Counted from the first letter of the stretch, positions 1 through 10,942 are shown. The stretch: DNA of 64,000 bases from Diplonema japonicum (GCA_964019335.1 OZ025671.1:620001-684000), one strand, 5' to 3'. The notes: generated by a model from the sequence alone, not told the origin. Made by a program: numbers and translations.

Positions 1-3000
1 CACCCAGCAGGGCCCATTACGAACACGCTATGGCGCACATCAAGAAGCTCTGCGTATTGCACACACCGCAGGATGAAGATGTCGTTTTCGCCTCGGAGCA
101 GTTTTCTCTCACTGCAGGCTTGTCTGCAAGAGTCGTTCAACTTTGGGTTCACCTTCGGGGGCACATCTAAATTAGGGAACAAAGCCTTGATGAGCCCCAT
201 GAACACGAACACGTCGTCGCGTGACAGCTTCGCCATGTTCGTGTCACGCAGTGCCCTCATGAGCACTGCCCGTTCAGGCACCGTGGTGTCATCTCGCTTC
301 AAAGACCCTGCAATGTACAGCACTGACTTTACAGCCCTAAGCCCCCAGTCATAGTGCGCTTGTGGCGACAGCAGCTCTTTGTTAAGCTTGTATAGTGTTA
401 CAAATTTCAAGGCCAAATCCTTGGCGTCCTGGAACCCTTCAGCTGCAAGCATAATCTCGCAGATATTCTTTAAATCCGGCACGCACATGGCACACGGTCT
501 AAAAAGACTCTTGATGTTCTCAGGAAGCTCGGTTCTGCCTGCGTAACCTGGGTTCATGGTGATCCACATGCCCACTTTAGGGATGAGAGAGATCTCTTCG
601 TCCATAAACTTGAAAGTATGCTTGTTGAGTTTTAAGGCGTTCAGAATGCTGCCCACCTGAGTAGCAACCACGGAGAGCACCTGGATGGGGATTCGGTTGA
701 ATTCATCGAAACACCCCCACGACCCGCTCATCGACAGGCCCTTGAAAATCTGCCCCAAACTCAGGTAGTCCATCTGATCCGAGCAGTTAAACACGTAGCA
801 CGCTATTCCCAGGTTACGCGCCAGGTCCTTTGTTGTTTCCGTTTTGCCGGTACCAGCAGGTCCTGCAGGGGCACCGCCCTTAACGAGCCGCAGTGCTTGC
901 GTTAGTGTGATGTAGCATCTGTCGGTGAGTTTCGTGATAACTAAGCACCCGCAGATCCCGATATACTCGTAGCCGTTGATGAAGGAAGCGTCACAGATAT
1001 CAATAACAGAGCCCCTTTTTTCATCCCAGCTGTACCGCAGTTGCGACTGCCATGTGAAGTTGTCTCTGTTCTCTGCTTTCTCATCGATGATCCAGCTCAC
1101 TACGTCACGAGCATGGACGTCGATAGTGATTAAGTGCACCAGCATGCCTCTCTCGTTCTTCGTCAGCTCTGAGAGGACCAGCTGGATCAAACCACCAATC
1201 TGCGTTTGCTGCTGCTTGAAGAAGTCCTTCAGCGAAGTCTCATTCCCGTCCTCCAGCTGAGCGAAGGCTTGCTCGCACTCCTGGGTGAACCATATCCTGC
1301 TAGCTACGATGATGGTCTGACACGGATAGCCCCTCTTCATGACCCACTCTACACGGGGCGACTCCACGTACGTGGTGTGCCCCTCCATGATGGACGCTTT
1401 GATTGTCTTAAACATGAGATCCACGCACCCCATGAGCCAGTCCTCTACGGGGCCTTCGCAGTCGAAAGCCTCACATGTCTCAACTGTCTCGCCTTGGATG
1501 GAGACTATCTCTATCGCTTTCTTTGAGTCCGGCTGGATGGTGAAGGACTTTGCGGAGTCGATCATCTTTGACATGTGCTTCATGACGGCCACGGGATCAG
1601 AGCCCTTCGATAGGATATCGATGAGGTCTGTGTCGCTTAAGAAGAAGAACCGCGCGAACAGCTTCTTCTTCCCTTCCAGGTACTCTCGCAGTTTTTTCTG
1701 GCAGTTTGTGAGCGTCTCGTCAATGGTAGTGAGCAGCGTTTCGAAGTCGTCGTCTCGCTCCAGCTGCCTCTGCATGATATCCGTGCAGCAGACCTCTATA
1801 ACAGAGGAATAGTTGTGCGCCTTTGACATCAGCGACCTGTACAGCTCGTCGGCTCCCTGGAAAGCCCTCGCGTCCTCCTGCAGCTGCTCCCTGATGTCGA
1901 CGGACTCGATGAAGATGGGGTACAGGTTCTTCCACATCTTTTGCAAATCAATCCACTTTGACATGCACGTCTCGACTGTGCCTAGATTACGCTGCCATTT
2001 CGTTACCTGCTCTGCGAACTCCTCCACGAACCTATTGGACTGCATGGCTTGCAAGGCATTCAGGTGTTCTTCCAGAACTTCGACAATGTCATCGATGGAT
2101 CCCAGCAGGTAGCAGTTCAGGCCTTCGTCGTAGTGGTAGTCAAACTTTGCCTCACTGCCCCAATACGTGACGACACGCTCTAGACCCTTCTCGATCTGTA
2201 GCTCCTTCTGTGCCTTCTCGACGATATTAGACACGTCGTCTTCAAACCTGTGCAGCTGCAGGCTGAGCAGGTCCTGCAGCGAGAAGTCTTCGCTCTCAGG
2301 GTCCACGCTGTTCGTGTCGACATTGCAACGTTTCAGAAGCTGTGTCCAGTGCCTTTCGCGCATGGCGGGGTTTCGCAGGTTCTCCACCAACGGAAGGGTG
2401 ACGAGCATAGAGCGTATTTCCTCATCCAATCCGAGGAAGGCACTCGTCGACTTACACTTTAGTGGCATCGCCTTCATCTGCTTCAGCATGTCCTTCGTCC
2501 TCGTGATGAGCTCCTCTGCGTCCATCATCTTGAAGGTCTGCGCCCACCAATCTGTGAACTGGGACTTAACGTGGCTCACCATGTCCCACAGCTGCTTGAG
2601 GAGGACCAGTTCCTGCCGACATTCCTTCAGTTCTGGGAGGTCTGTTGTTTGTTTTTCGAACAGCTCGAGCAGTTCGTTCAATTCCTTTGCCTTGTCTTCC
2701 CTCTCACGCAAGTGTTCGTTCCACGTCACCAGCTCGTGATATGCTTCTTCGACTGTGATTCCGCTGTAGTGAAAGGGTTTCAGATTCTTGAAGTTTGCCC
2801 TGAACTGTGCGACTTCCTCCTCCATGCTGACGGCTCTGTACTTCAGCTTGTCGCCTTGCCGTTCTTGCCTTGTGTTGTTTTCTTTTCTCACGGCCCTGTA
2901 CTTCTTGTCCAATTCTTTCCACTGGTCAGGTGCTTCTTTCTTCAAATCTTCCAAAGATTGCAAGAGTCGGTCATCAACAGCATCCCCGTGCTGCCGTAGG

Positions 3001-6000
3001 ATTTGGATCCCGTTGTTAATGGGTTCAAACATGGCCTTTGTGGAGCCGTCCCGCACTTTGCAGTCGCGTATGAACTTCAGCACCCTCCGTAGAGCCGACT
3101 CGTCATCCTCGACAACTTCCTCGTCGAGTCCTTCGTCTGCCTGCTTGATGAAGTCGTTCAGCTCGCGCAAGGAATTACCTATCCTGTCAACGATAAAGCC
3201 TGTGTAGAGGGCTATCCATTTCCTGCAGTACTCTTTCAGCGACTCTCTGATGGGTTTAGAGTCTACACGAACCCAGCCCAGCACAGTGCTTGCAGGAAGA
3301 TCACTCACCGTTTGCAAGATCTTCTCGTAATGCGCTATCTTCTGGTCGAACATCTCAAGCGGTACACCAAAGAAGTCAACATCGTGCTCCGACATTTCCT
3401 GTCCGCCACCGGCAGGACTCTCTGGCTGCGATCTTGTGATGAAGGCTTTAAAGGACTTTTCCATGTCGCTGTCCCACAAACTGTGGAAGGCTTTAAACTG
3501 CGCTTCGAATTTTTCACACGTGAATGTGTTATATGTCATGAGTTCGTTTATGTCCTTGTGCAGCGCGATCACCTCGTAGCTGTTGAACACATCGTCGACA
3601 TAACTATCAGCCTCCCCGTAGAACGCGTCGAGTCGTGTGACGTACTGAGCCGTCTCGATGTAATCCCGCACCCAATCGTTCACAACGTCCACAAGGGAGT
3701 CCATGCCTTGAGCGGTGCTCAGAGGGGGTACAAACTGCGCTTCGGCATAACGCGACAACGAATCAGGCGACATCAGCACCAGCTTGATGTCGATTAGCGG
3801 GATTCCTTCATTCTCCTTCAACCAATCGGTGCTGAGTTGCCTCTTAAGATTTTGCAAGCTATGCACAACCGACGCGGTAATGGCCTCGGCAACAATGGAG
3901 TTGGCGTGCGCGACGTAGTTGGACCAGCACTCTGTTTCTGCGGTCAATAATGTCAAGCCTTGCTGTGTCTTCAACCCGTTGATGCACTCCAGCGAGCCTG
4001 CCATGTACTCATGTATCTCAGTGCCAATTGTTGTCAGTGCTTGTTGCCTGAGATGTTTGTTGTCTTGGTACCTTTTAAGGAACTCTTCGAGCAACAGAGT
4101 CTTCGACTCTCGCGCATGGACAGGGAGGAACTTGTCCTCAGTTGTGTAGTCAGCCAGCAAGTTAGTGATGTTCTTGAGGTTCAGCGCTATGTTGTTGAGG
4201 ACGTCGTTCAAGGCAGTGACGTTGGACATGGTCGACTCGATGAACTCGTCGATGTCGGGCGAGTTCCAGTTCAGCCTGTTCACACCGCGCATGAGCTCGT
4301 CTTCAAACTGCTGCAGTTCGTTCACCAATAGCGGCTTTTCCACATCCAGCATGTGCTCCGTGAAGTTGTTGTAAGTGGTAACTATTGACTCCAGCTTCAA
4401 CCGCTGCATTCTGAACTGGTCTTTCCTCTTGTACAGTACAAGTGCATGTGGCGGAATGATGAACTTCTCGTCCTGTCCCTCATAGCTGTTCAAAATCTGC
4501 AAGTAGTTGATGTCCCGCAGAACCCTCTCAAGCTCGTTGTCAAAGTTCACAGAAATCTTCTTTTTCTCTTCCAACGTCAGGATATTGAGCTTTAGCTTCT
4601 CCATGGACACCTTTCCGACACGCCCTGACCATTTCTCGTAGCAGTCGATAATGAACGTCCGGATAGCCGTGCCCAGATTATCGTAAAGTTGCATGGTCTC
4701 CGCAGTGATCTCGGTTTGGTTGACGTTCTTCGCCATCTCGCACAGTCTGGGGTAGGGGTCGGTGATCCTTTCCAGCAATCCCCTTGCCCACACCAGCTGT
4801 GCCACGGTCGGTGGCATGGCGTAGTACACTGGCTGCGAGTCTTTATTGGCTCTGAAACACTCTTGTGCCTCCAGAAGGTCTTGATGGTAGGATTTCAAGA
4901 CCACTGCTTGCTTTTTGTGCCACTCTTGCTGGATGATGTTCCTCTCGATAAAACCTTCGTAGGTGTCAACAAGTTTGAACACGCCGCTAAGCGATTTCGT
5001 GTCATCTAGTGACAAGGACAGCATCGCCGCTAGGTGCATCTCCATCTGTCGGACACTGTCTCTGAAGATGGCGAAGGAGCCGTCGAAGCGGTGTTCGTCA
5101 ACATCCAAGATGCCTGATGGGGGGTACTGCGCAGGCGTGTGGAAGTCTTGGTAGACTGCCAAGAACTGCTGGTGGATAGAGGCGATATGCGCGCTCTGTT
5201 CTGACCCGTGAGTGCCTCCAATCTCAATTTTCTCCAACCTGTTGAACAGCATCACTGTTTCCAGCACATCCAGCACATCGTGACATCTTTCGAGGAAGGC
5301 ATCCAGCCTTGAGAACAGTGTTGTATTCTGGAACTTCCAAGGTTTCGGTGGCTTCCCTGACCCACAACTGTCTCTGGCCGCTTTTGTTTTATAGCTGAAG
5401 TATGACGCCTTGAACTGCCCGCACACTAGCAATATGGTGGACAGGCGCTTCACAGCTTCTTCACATTCACATGTGAAGAGGTCACTGATGCAGGCATTTT
5501 CCTTCGCCGTCGTGATGAGATCGTTGCACACCTCGCGGATCATAACCACCAAACGGACGGGGGTGTTGTAGTGCTCGGAGTGTGTCCACACGATGAACAG
5601 ATAGTGGAATAGCTTTGTGAACGTGTTCTCCATCACAAGCTTCGTGAAGGATTCCTCATCAGTAGCCTGGTTGATGGTGCAGAACACCTCCCGCAGCGGT
5701 TCCAAGAACCTAAAATTGTTCGCCGCCTCTGCCGTTGCAACGTGCAGCTCTTGCAGCAGCTCTTTGTACGACTTGTAGTACGAAGACTGTGCTTCTTCTA
5801 GGATAAGGCGGATCTTGATGGCGCATGTTGTATACAACTGTGCTTCGAGGCTCAGCAAGTTATCACGTTTAGAGTGCCAAAAAGCCAGCTCATCGAGAGG
5901 ACCAGGTACGCCGCTCATCAATGTCATTCCCTCAGGCTCGGTCACCATCGCTACCCTGATCTGCCCCGTCCACTTTACAATGACAGACTCCAGTAGGTAA

Positions 6001-6605
6001 AGGAGGTCTTTGTCCCTGATGGTGGACTCCAATTTGGCCGGGAACTTGATGGGAGGAAAAGGAAGAATAGTTCGCCCTTCCGCGAGGCCGTTGGTAACTA
6101 GAATGTTTGAAAAATAGGTGTGTGCCGACTCCATCAGCGCAGGCTTCGCAACGCTGCCCACTTCAGAGATGTTCTCGTGAAAGTTGATGTTCGGGAGGAA
6201 GACGTGTGTAGTGTAGTGGTTAAGCGTCTCCAAAGGCTGAGTGCTCATGTCGCCAAATACGACCTGTTTGTGCATCAAGCTAAGGTCAAGCTTTGGAATC
6301 CGTCCACCTTCCTGGACTTTCATGAAGTACATGATCTTTTTCTTCTGTTTTGTAACTGCCTCGCATGGGTGCTCTGTTTGCAGAACAACCTGAGAACCCT
6401 TTTGGATTGCATACAGTACCGCATGATCTGTGGTGTCGCAGAAGTCCTTCGCAGCAACTGCATTATCACTTTCAGGCTCCAATACTTTTTTCAACTCTGG
6501 GTGCTTAAGCTTCAACACAGGGCCGATCCTCTTGAGTAGCCACTGGTGGCGCGGGTCGATCGATTGCTCATCGTCCTTGCCTTCCGCGCCTCTGCCCTTG
6601 CCCAT
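1..6605 (-). CDS. Axonemal outer-arm dynein heavy chain, beta type (DNAH9/11/17-like), 3' part beyond window
   Basis: Motor subunit of the outer dynein arm that drives flagellar beating by ATP hydrolysis. The frame stays open from an ATG at 6605 to the left edge (2,201 codons, no intron needed), so only the N-terminal tail, linker and AAA1 are present; AAA2-6, stalk and C-terminus lie outside. The tail fills about residues 1-1850. The AAA1 Walker A GPAGTGKTETTKDL is near residue 1910, followed by GCFDEFNRI (Walker B) and MNPGYAGRTELPE. The last codons enter the AAA2 P-loop (GPAG). The GYAGRTELPEN and RPCAM blocks match the outer-arm beta/gamma group rather than the alpha or inner-arm groups (family knowledge). 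A YAG (CCACACAG) ends 13 nt before the ATG, and an out-of-frame upstream ATG starts a 14-codon uORF overlapping the start. Confidence 0.93.
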   Translation of the reverse strand, partial: MGKGRGAEGKDDEQSIDPRHQWLLKRIGPVLKLKHPELKKVLEPESDNAVAAKDFCDTTDHAVLYAIQKGSQVVLQTEHPCEAVTKQKKKIMYFMKVQEGGRIPKLDLSLMHKQVVFGDMSTQPLETLNHYTTHVFLPNINFHENISEVGSVAKPALMESAHTYFSNILVTNGLAEGRTILPFPPIKFPAKLESTIRDKDLLYLLESVIVKWTGQIRVAMVTEPEGMTLMSGVPGPLDELAFWHSKRDNLLSLEAQLYTTCAIKIRLILEEAQSSYYKSYKELLQELHVATAEAANNFRFLEPLREVFCTINQATDEESFTKLVMENTFTKLFHYLFIVWTHSEHYNTPVRLVVMIREVCNDLITTAKENACISDLFTCECEEAVKRLSTILLVCGQFKASYFSYKTKAARDSCGSGKPPKPWKFQNTTLFSRLDAFLERCHDVLDVLETVMLFNRLEKIEIGGTHGSEQSAHIASIHQQFLAVYQDFHTPAQYPPSGILDVDEHRFDGSFAIFRDSVRQMEMHLAAMLSLSLDDTKSLSGVFKLVDTYEGFIERNIIQQEWHKKQAVVLKSYHQDLLEAQECFRANKDSQPVYYAMPPTVAQLVWARGLLERITDPYPRLCEMAKNVNQTEITAETMQLYDNLGTAIRTFIIDCYEKWSGRVGKVSMEKLKLNILTLEEKKKISVNFDNELERVLRDINYLQILNSYEGQDEKFIIPPHALVLYKRKDQFRMQRLKLESIVTTYNNFTEHMLDVEKPLLVNELQQFEDELMRGVNRLNWNSPDIDEFIESTMSNVTALNDVLNNIALNLKNITNLLADYTTEDKFLPVHARESKTLLLEEFLKRYQDNKHLRQQALTTIGTEIHEYMAGSLECINGLKTQQGLTLLTAETECWSNYVAHANSIVAEAITASVVHSLQNLKRQLSTDWLKENEGIPLIDIKLVLMSPDSLSRYAEAQFVPPLSTAQGMDSLVDVVNDWVRDYIETAQYVTRLDAFYGEADSYVDDVFNSYEVIALHKDINELMTYNTFTCEKFEAQFKAFHSLWDSDMEKSFKAFITRSQPESPAGGGQEMSEHDVDFFGVPLEMFDQKIAHYEKILQTVSDLPASTVLGWVRVDSKPIRESLKEYCRKWIALYTGFIVDRIGNSLRELNDFIKQADEGLDEEVVEDDESALRRVLKFIRDCKVRDGSTKAMFEPINNGIQILRQHGDAVDDRLLQSLEDLKKEAPDQWKELDKKYRAVRKENNTRQERQGDKLKYRAVSMEEEVAQFRANFKNLKPFHYSGITVEEAYHELVTWNEHLREREDKAKELNELLELFEKQTTDLPELKECRQELVLLKQLWDMVSHVKSQFTDWWAQTFKMMDAEELITRTKDMLKQMKAMPLKCKSTSAFLGLDEEIRSMLVTLPLVENLRNPAMRERHWTQLLKRCNVDTNSVDPESEDFSLQDLLSLQLHRFEDDVSNIVEKAQKELQIEKGLERVVTYWGSEAKFDYHYDEGLNCYLLGSIDDIVEVLEEHLNALQAMQSNRFVEEFAEQVTKWQRNLGTVETCMSKWIDLQKMWKNLYPIFIESVDIREQLQEDARAFQGADELYRSLMSKAHNYSSVIEVCCTDIMQRQLERDDDFETLLTTIDETLTNCQKKLREYLEGKKKLFARFFFLSDTDLIDILSKGSDPVAVMKHMSKMIDSAKSFTIQPDSKKAIEIVSIQGETVETCEAFDCEGPVEDWLMGCVDLMFKTIKASIMEGHTTYVESPRVEWVMKRGYPCQTIIVASRIWFTQECEQAFAQLEDGNETSLKDFFKQQQTQIGGLIQLVLSELTKNERGMLVHLITIDVHARDVVSWIIDEKAENRDNFTWQSQLRYSWDEKRGSVIDICDASFINGYEYIGICGCLVITKLTDRCYITLTQALRLVKGGAPAGPAGTGKTETTKDLARNLGIACYVFNCSDQMDYLSLGQIFKGLSMSGSWGCFDEFNRIPIQVLSVVATQVGSILNALKLNKHTFKFMDEEISLIPKVGMWITMNPGYAGRTELPENIKSLFRPCAMCVPDLKNICEIMLAAEGFQDAKDLALKFVTLYKLNKELLSPQAHYDWGLRAVKSVLYIAGSLKRDDTTVPERAVLMRALRDTNMAKLSRDDVFVFMGLIKALFPNLDVPPKVNPKLNDSCRQACSERKLLRGENDIFILRCVQYAELLDVRHSVFVMGPAG

Positions 6606-7658
6606 TACTCATGTATGCTGTGTGGCGGTTAAGAAGTTGGCAGAGAAAAACAATTCAAAAAACTCCATATTCAAAAAAAAGTTGATCAAACCAGTATGGC
6701 TCATACATGTTCGCCTTTTTTCATTCAAAAAGTACTATCCAGAGAGGCCGTTGCTCTACTTTGCCAGGGTTTTGAAAGTTTAATGTGCTATTTTACAAAC
6801 TGCAACAAAAGAAGTTAACGGAACATGCGAATCGTTCAACATCACCGACGCAGTGTTTGCATTAGCTTTGATTGCGGGTCAGGCCATTCAAAAGAAAATC
6901 AATAACCTAAAGGGCGGGAGCCTACTTTTGGTACCCCTTCCCATTTTTACTAGTCGACAACACTAGATTAGATTAGACTACATTTCCTTTTTTTTCAATT
7001 CCAAGAGATTAGGTGTGCAAGAACAAACAAAAAAAACCACACAAAAAAAAAATTGATAATTTATATACGAGTTAAAGGAAGCCAGTGTGGGTGGTGCCCT
7101 GCACAAGCATTGTCTACTTGATTACAGGGGGCGCACCTCGGCCGAGCTGTTGCTTTTCTGCATTCCGCGTCGTCCTCAATGCTATGTACAGCTCAACCCC
7201 AGCCAGGGCGCCCCGGGTAACCAAGATTCTGCGCTCGTGCAGTTTGTTGTTGTTGCCTGTTCGCTACCCTGAGCATCTGCAATGCGCTACCGGTGATGAC
7301 CGACGAGGAGGTCAACAGCGAACAACACATCTGATGTACTTATATTTCCACCCGGGAAAAAGAAAAAAAAAATAAAAACGTCTGCCCCTTAAAATAACAT
7401 GAAGACCTGAGCACATGGCGTATTTGACTTTGCTCTGAAGACTCGAGATTCGATCACAACAAAATATGGAAGTGTAAATGTTTAGAGTAAGGAAGAACGG
7501 AAAGCTATTTTTGTTCACTGACTTTGCTCGTGCTATCTACAGACTGCACCCTAGAAAGGGGGACTGACCAGTGCAACTGTCCTGCAGGGGAAGGGTAGTA
7601 CAAGGTGAAGAAGGGGAAGACTGGAGTTCTAATGTGTGCAAAAGTAAACAGCTGAAGC
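6606..7658. other. Intergenic region with a dispersed-repeat copy
   Basis: About 1.05 kb between the dynein and PDE genes with no supported coding sequence. The dynein-proximal half is A/T-rich with poly-A runs. The middle (about 7,055-7,355) is a copy of the dispersed repeat clustered at 50.9-53.4 kb. The rest would be the 3' UTR of the PDE gene. Confidence 0.6.
7055..7355 (+). repeat. Isolated copy of the ~300-bp dispersed repeat (SINE-like)
   Basis: It begins with a GAGTTAAAGGAAGCCAGTG block, runs through CTACTTGATTACAGGGGGCG, CTCAACCCCAGCCAG and CCTGAGCATCTGCAATGCG, and ends at AACACATCTGATGTACTT followed by an A-rich tail. The same ordered blocks recur several times at 50.9-53.4 kb and as a short 5' fragment near 41,220. 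The A-rich tail and insertion between host genes suggest a retroposed short element. No clear tRNA-type A/B boxes were seen, so the SINE label is tentative. Confidence 0.65.
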
Positions 7659-9698
7659 TCACATCTTGTCGTGTATCCCCGAGCCCTTGTTAGCGCCGCT
7701 GATCCATGACTCTCTGTTCTCATGACAATGCTGCACTGCGAACTCGAAGTCAGGGAGCAGTTCTGCAATCGACTCGAACAAAGGGATGACAATGAAGTTG
7801 ATGAACGAGATCTGCCCCTTCGAAAAGTCTGTCGAGTCCTTCCGGCGGTCCATGAAGGGCGAGACAGGGAGCTTCACCATCTGCTCCACGTCGCCCTGCA
7901 CGTAGAACTCATCAGCAATATTGCGCGCCCATTTCAAGTATAAGAAGGCTGGCCTCCCACAGTTGGAAATATCAGCAGTCTTGATCGCCATCATCATTGC
8001 GAGCCTCGCGTCCTCCCTCTTCGACACCCAGTCATCGCTCTCGTTGAGCCGCCTTCTGAACGAGCTGAACAGTTTCGCGTGGTTCCCCATGTCAGTTGAC
8101 AGCACAAGCTCGATGATGGTCTCCCTCACCTCCCTTTTCTGATCTTCGCTCAACGTTCCAAGGATGTCCAGCTTCGGGTTGAACATCATCTCGAACACAC
8201 AGGCACAGTGGTGGTTCTCAAGGATGCTCTTGTCGCTGTACAGCGTAGCTAAATACGCAGTTGTTCTTGTGTGGAAGTTGTTATTGAAGCCAGGGTGGTC
8301 GTAGTCATGAATGGCGGCCGCCAGCAACACAGCAAGCTTGTCTTCCATAGATAGCTGCGCAAGCTTAGCGAGGCCTGCAGGGCTCAGTAAGAAGTGCGTG
8401 ATGTGCAATACATCTGCTGCGTGCACTGAGTTGTGGTACGAGTTCGGTCTGTAGCCTGACTGCACCGCAATCAGAAACCGTATCAAGACGTCCTTCGGGA
8501 TCGCAAAGTGGTCCATCAAGCCGTACTTGTGGAACAGCGCATAGGCAGTATGGAACAGGGAGGACCCCTTTGTAGCAGTGTCCAAGGCAAACACGCTGAA
8601 GTCCCACTTGTCTATTTTCTGCAGAACTTCCATCAACTCATTAAGGTCGACCCCGTCCCTGTTATTGGGCTCATTTGGAATACTCACACTCTCTGCATCT
8701 CTGTCGTACTTTGCTTCTATCAAGCTCAGTGCCATTGGGTCTGGTTGTATCTCGCAGGGCTCATGCGATATGGCGTGTGCAATGTGTCCCGTGAAGGTGC
8801 GTGCGCCACCTATGGTGTACAGCTGGTCTAAGTGATTTGAGGTGTCAGATTGCATTCTTTGTAGCTTTCTCATTGCCCTGTCCAGCCTGATCTTCAAATC
8901 ATTGCTTTCCTGCTGCTCTTTCGAGAGCCTCTCTTCAAGCTCTTTCGACTGGCGCAAGTTTTGCTCCAACTGTTCCCTGTTATGGAACAATGTCCCTTCT
9001 ACCTTCCAATACTTCGCCTCCACACCATCAGGTTTCTTTGGTCCATCGTGTACTTGTTTTGCGAAAAACCTTGTAAAAGGTTCCATGAAGTACTGATGCG
9101 TGATGCTGAACCCGTTGCCTATCCTGTTCAGTTCTAAGTTGAACTGCTGGTGTTTGGGCTCCTTCGTGTTCGTGAGCGGTGTCTCAAGTTGGATTTTGGC
9201 ACCGAATCTTTTTACTTTCGGATGGCCGCGAGCAAAAGCGTTGTTAAGAGCTCTAAAGAAAGACATCCAGGAGTGTTTTAGAGCATTCTCTGCCTTGTAG
9301 GTATGCAACTCAGAGTCTGAGAAGGCTATTGCATGCACTGTACCTTCGGGCTCCCTCACGGCAATGGTGAGGCCTTTCAAATCTGTGATGTGTGAGAAAG
9401 CCGAAATATAGTATGTCCCTGGCAGCGCGTTGCCATCACCGTCCTTGGCGTCCTTCGCCTCGCTGACCAAGGGAACGGGAAAGTACTTCGCCTTCCCTGG
9501 CATTTCCCCGTCTTCACTCGTTCTCCTGTTCTTCTTGCTGTGCGTTTTGCTTTCCTCCTCATCTCCCTTTGTAGGGTTATCTTTCTTCCTCTTCTCCTTG
9601 CGGGTCCTATTGTGTTCACTGACCGAAGGCTCTGTTGGCACCACCGCCTGCCCAAACTCAACCTCTTCTTGGCTGGTTTTGGAGGCACCGCATCCCAT
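7659..9698 (-). CDS. Class I cyclic-nucleotide phosphodiesterase with acylation-type N-terminus
   Basis: This 679-residue single-exon gene should hydrolyse cAMP and/or cGMP. The catalytic PDEase_I domain occupies roughly residues 395-650: YHNSVHAADVLH (first metal histidine), HDYDHPG (HD pair), STDMGNHAK and IKTADISN, the conserved metal-binding and helix motifs. A coiled coil lies near residues 245-295. The N-terminus MGCGASK is a typical N-myristoylation site with an adjacent palmitoylatable cysteine, so membrane (possibly flagellar membrane) attachment is likely; this is inferred. Residues 30-65 are Lys/Glu-rich. Nucleotide specificity cannot be set from sequence. A pyrimidine-rich tract ending in CTACAG lies 10 nt before the ATG. 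It sits between the dynein gene and an EF-hand-like gene on the same strand. Confidence 0.93.
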   Translation of the reverse strand: MGCGASKTSQEEVEFGQAVVPTEPSVSEHNRTRKEKRKKDNPTKGDEEESKTHSKKNRRTSEDGEMPGKAKYFPVPLVSEAKDAKDGDGNALPGTYYISAFSHITDLKGLTIAVREPEGTVHAIAFSDSELHTYKAENALKHSWMSFFRALNNAFARGHPKVKRFGAKIQLETPLTNTKEPKHQQFNLELNRIGNGFSITHQYFMEPFTRFFAKQVHDGPKKPDGVEAKYWKVEGTLFHNREQLEQNLRQSKELEERLSKEQQESNDLKIRLDRAMRKLQRMQSDTSNHLDQLYTIGGARTFTGHIAHAISHEPCEIQPDPMALSLIEAKYDRDAESVSIPNEPNNRDGVDLNELMEVLQKIDKWDFSVFALDTATKGSSLFHTAYALFHKYGLMDHFAIPKDVLIRFLIAVQSGYRPNSYHNSVHAADVLHITHFLLSPAGLAKLAQLSMEDKLAVLLAAAIHDYDHPGFNNNFHTRTTAYLATLYSDKSILENHHCACVFEMMFNPKLDILGTLSEDQKREVRETIIELVLSTDMGNHAKLFSSFRRRLNESDDWVSKREDARLAMMMAIKTADISNCGRPAFLYLKWARNIADEFYVQGDVEQMVKLPVSPFMDRRKDSTDFSKGQISFINFIVIPLFESIAELLPDFEFAVQHCHENRESWISGANKGSGIHDKM

Positions 9699-9892
9699 TG
9701 TTATGACCTGTAGAAATGAATGCCTCAGGGCAGGAAGAGTTTCCGCAAACTAGGCCGTACTGGTTTGGCCTCGCAAATGGAAACAAACAAAATTGGAACA
9801 AGGGATGTATGTCTTCACAGCCCCAGGCACAGAACGCACCCATGGGTTAACACACATGGCAAGCAATTGAGTGAAACTTGACTACAGTATTT

Positions 9893-10761
9893 TTACGCCT
9901 TGGGATCTTCGCTAACTATTGTTTCTTCAGTTTTCTTTTCCTCATCCTGGGGGAAGCTAGATGCACAGAATTCACCTCTCAAGATGGGTGAAAGCTGCAG
10001 TTGGGTTAACCTGCCTTCAATGTCCCCGTTCAAGTATTCCTCTAGCAAGGAGTTGGTGATGATCGCTTTGTCGGGAATCCTGGCGTCGCCCGAGAAGGCT
10101 GAGTCTTCATTGAAGTATAATGCATCCAACAAGTGGGAAACCTGCCCCATGGTGAGGGAGCCTTTCTCTTCTACATCGAAGCATGAGAAGATTTGCAAGT
10201 GGTAGAAAGACATCCGTCCCTGCGAATCCTCAATGACCTTCTTCCACATGTCCCAGAACCCCTCCCATTCCATGCACTCTGCGCGGCCATATCTCTTCAG
10301 CAGCAACTTTGAAGCACGTTGCTGTATCTCAGTCGGCGTACCTGTAATGCCCTCCAGCCCGAAGTACAGCTCCGGCATGTCCTCGACCATGCTACACACG
10401 TCTTTCGCATCTAAGTAGTTCTTGCTGTTGGTGTACTCAGTGAACTTCTGGAGTGCCTTATTCCGCTGTGGTGTGTAAGTGAAGTGGTAATGCAGCACAC
10501 CTCGTCACTGTCATTCGAGATCCCCACCGCCTCCTGTGCCAATGTTTGGCTTGTCTCCACCGCTGACGACCCAACAGAGCGTAAGCTTCCCCCTGCTTTT
10601 GCCACCTTCGAAATACCGCTCACCTGTCAATAGAATAAGTTGAACTCTTCCCACGATACCTTCCCAATGCCTCCCACAGTGGTTCCCACAACCCACAGTG
10701 CCGCACCGATCACACCGACAGGTGCTGCAGCGGTCGCCTTTGCTACTTTGTCGAGGACCAT
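9893..10761 (-). CDS. Degenerate EF-hand-like protein of 265 aa with two micro-introns
   Basis: Exons are 10660-10761, 10501-10623 and 9893-10465. The two introns (10624-10659, 36 nt; 10466-10500, 35 nt) are GT...CAG, phase 0, and join three frames into one protein. The N-terminus (about residues 1-34) is Ala/Gly/Val-rich and hydrophobic. The middle is helical. One EF-hand-like loop (FSCFDVEEKGSLTMGQV, about residue 170) has Asp, Glu and Gly at positions 1, 3 and 6 but Lys at 5 and Gln at 12, so calcium binding is doubtful. The C-terminal tail is acidic and Lys-rich. I do not recognise a family beyond the EF-hand resemblance. The start is preceded by CATCACAG, a possible splice acceptor. A start at 10498 in the last exon would drop the hydrophobic N-terminus and rest on intron sequence. 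Confidence 0.75.
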
Positions 10762-10942
10762 CTTACCTGTGATGAGACTGAAGGTCTTAGTAAGTGACAA
10801 TGACTATATCTTGCTACTAGGGTGCTATATAAATAGCAACTATTCAAATGAACTAAACTGTCGAACTGTCACGCACTGTACTTTTGTGTCACCTCGCCTG
10901 CCGACCTTTGCGACGGGCTGTCTTCATATTGTTTATAATTTT

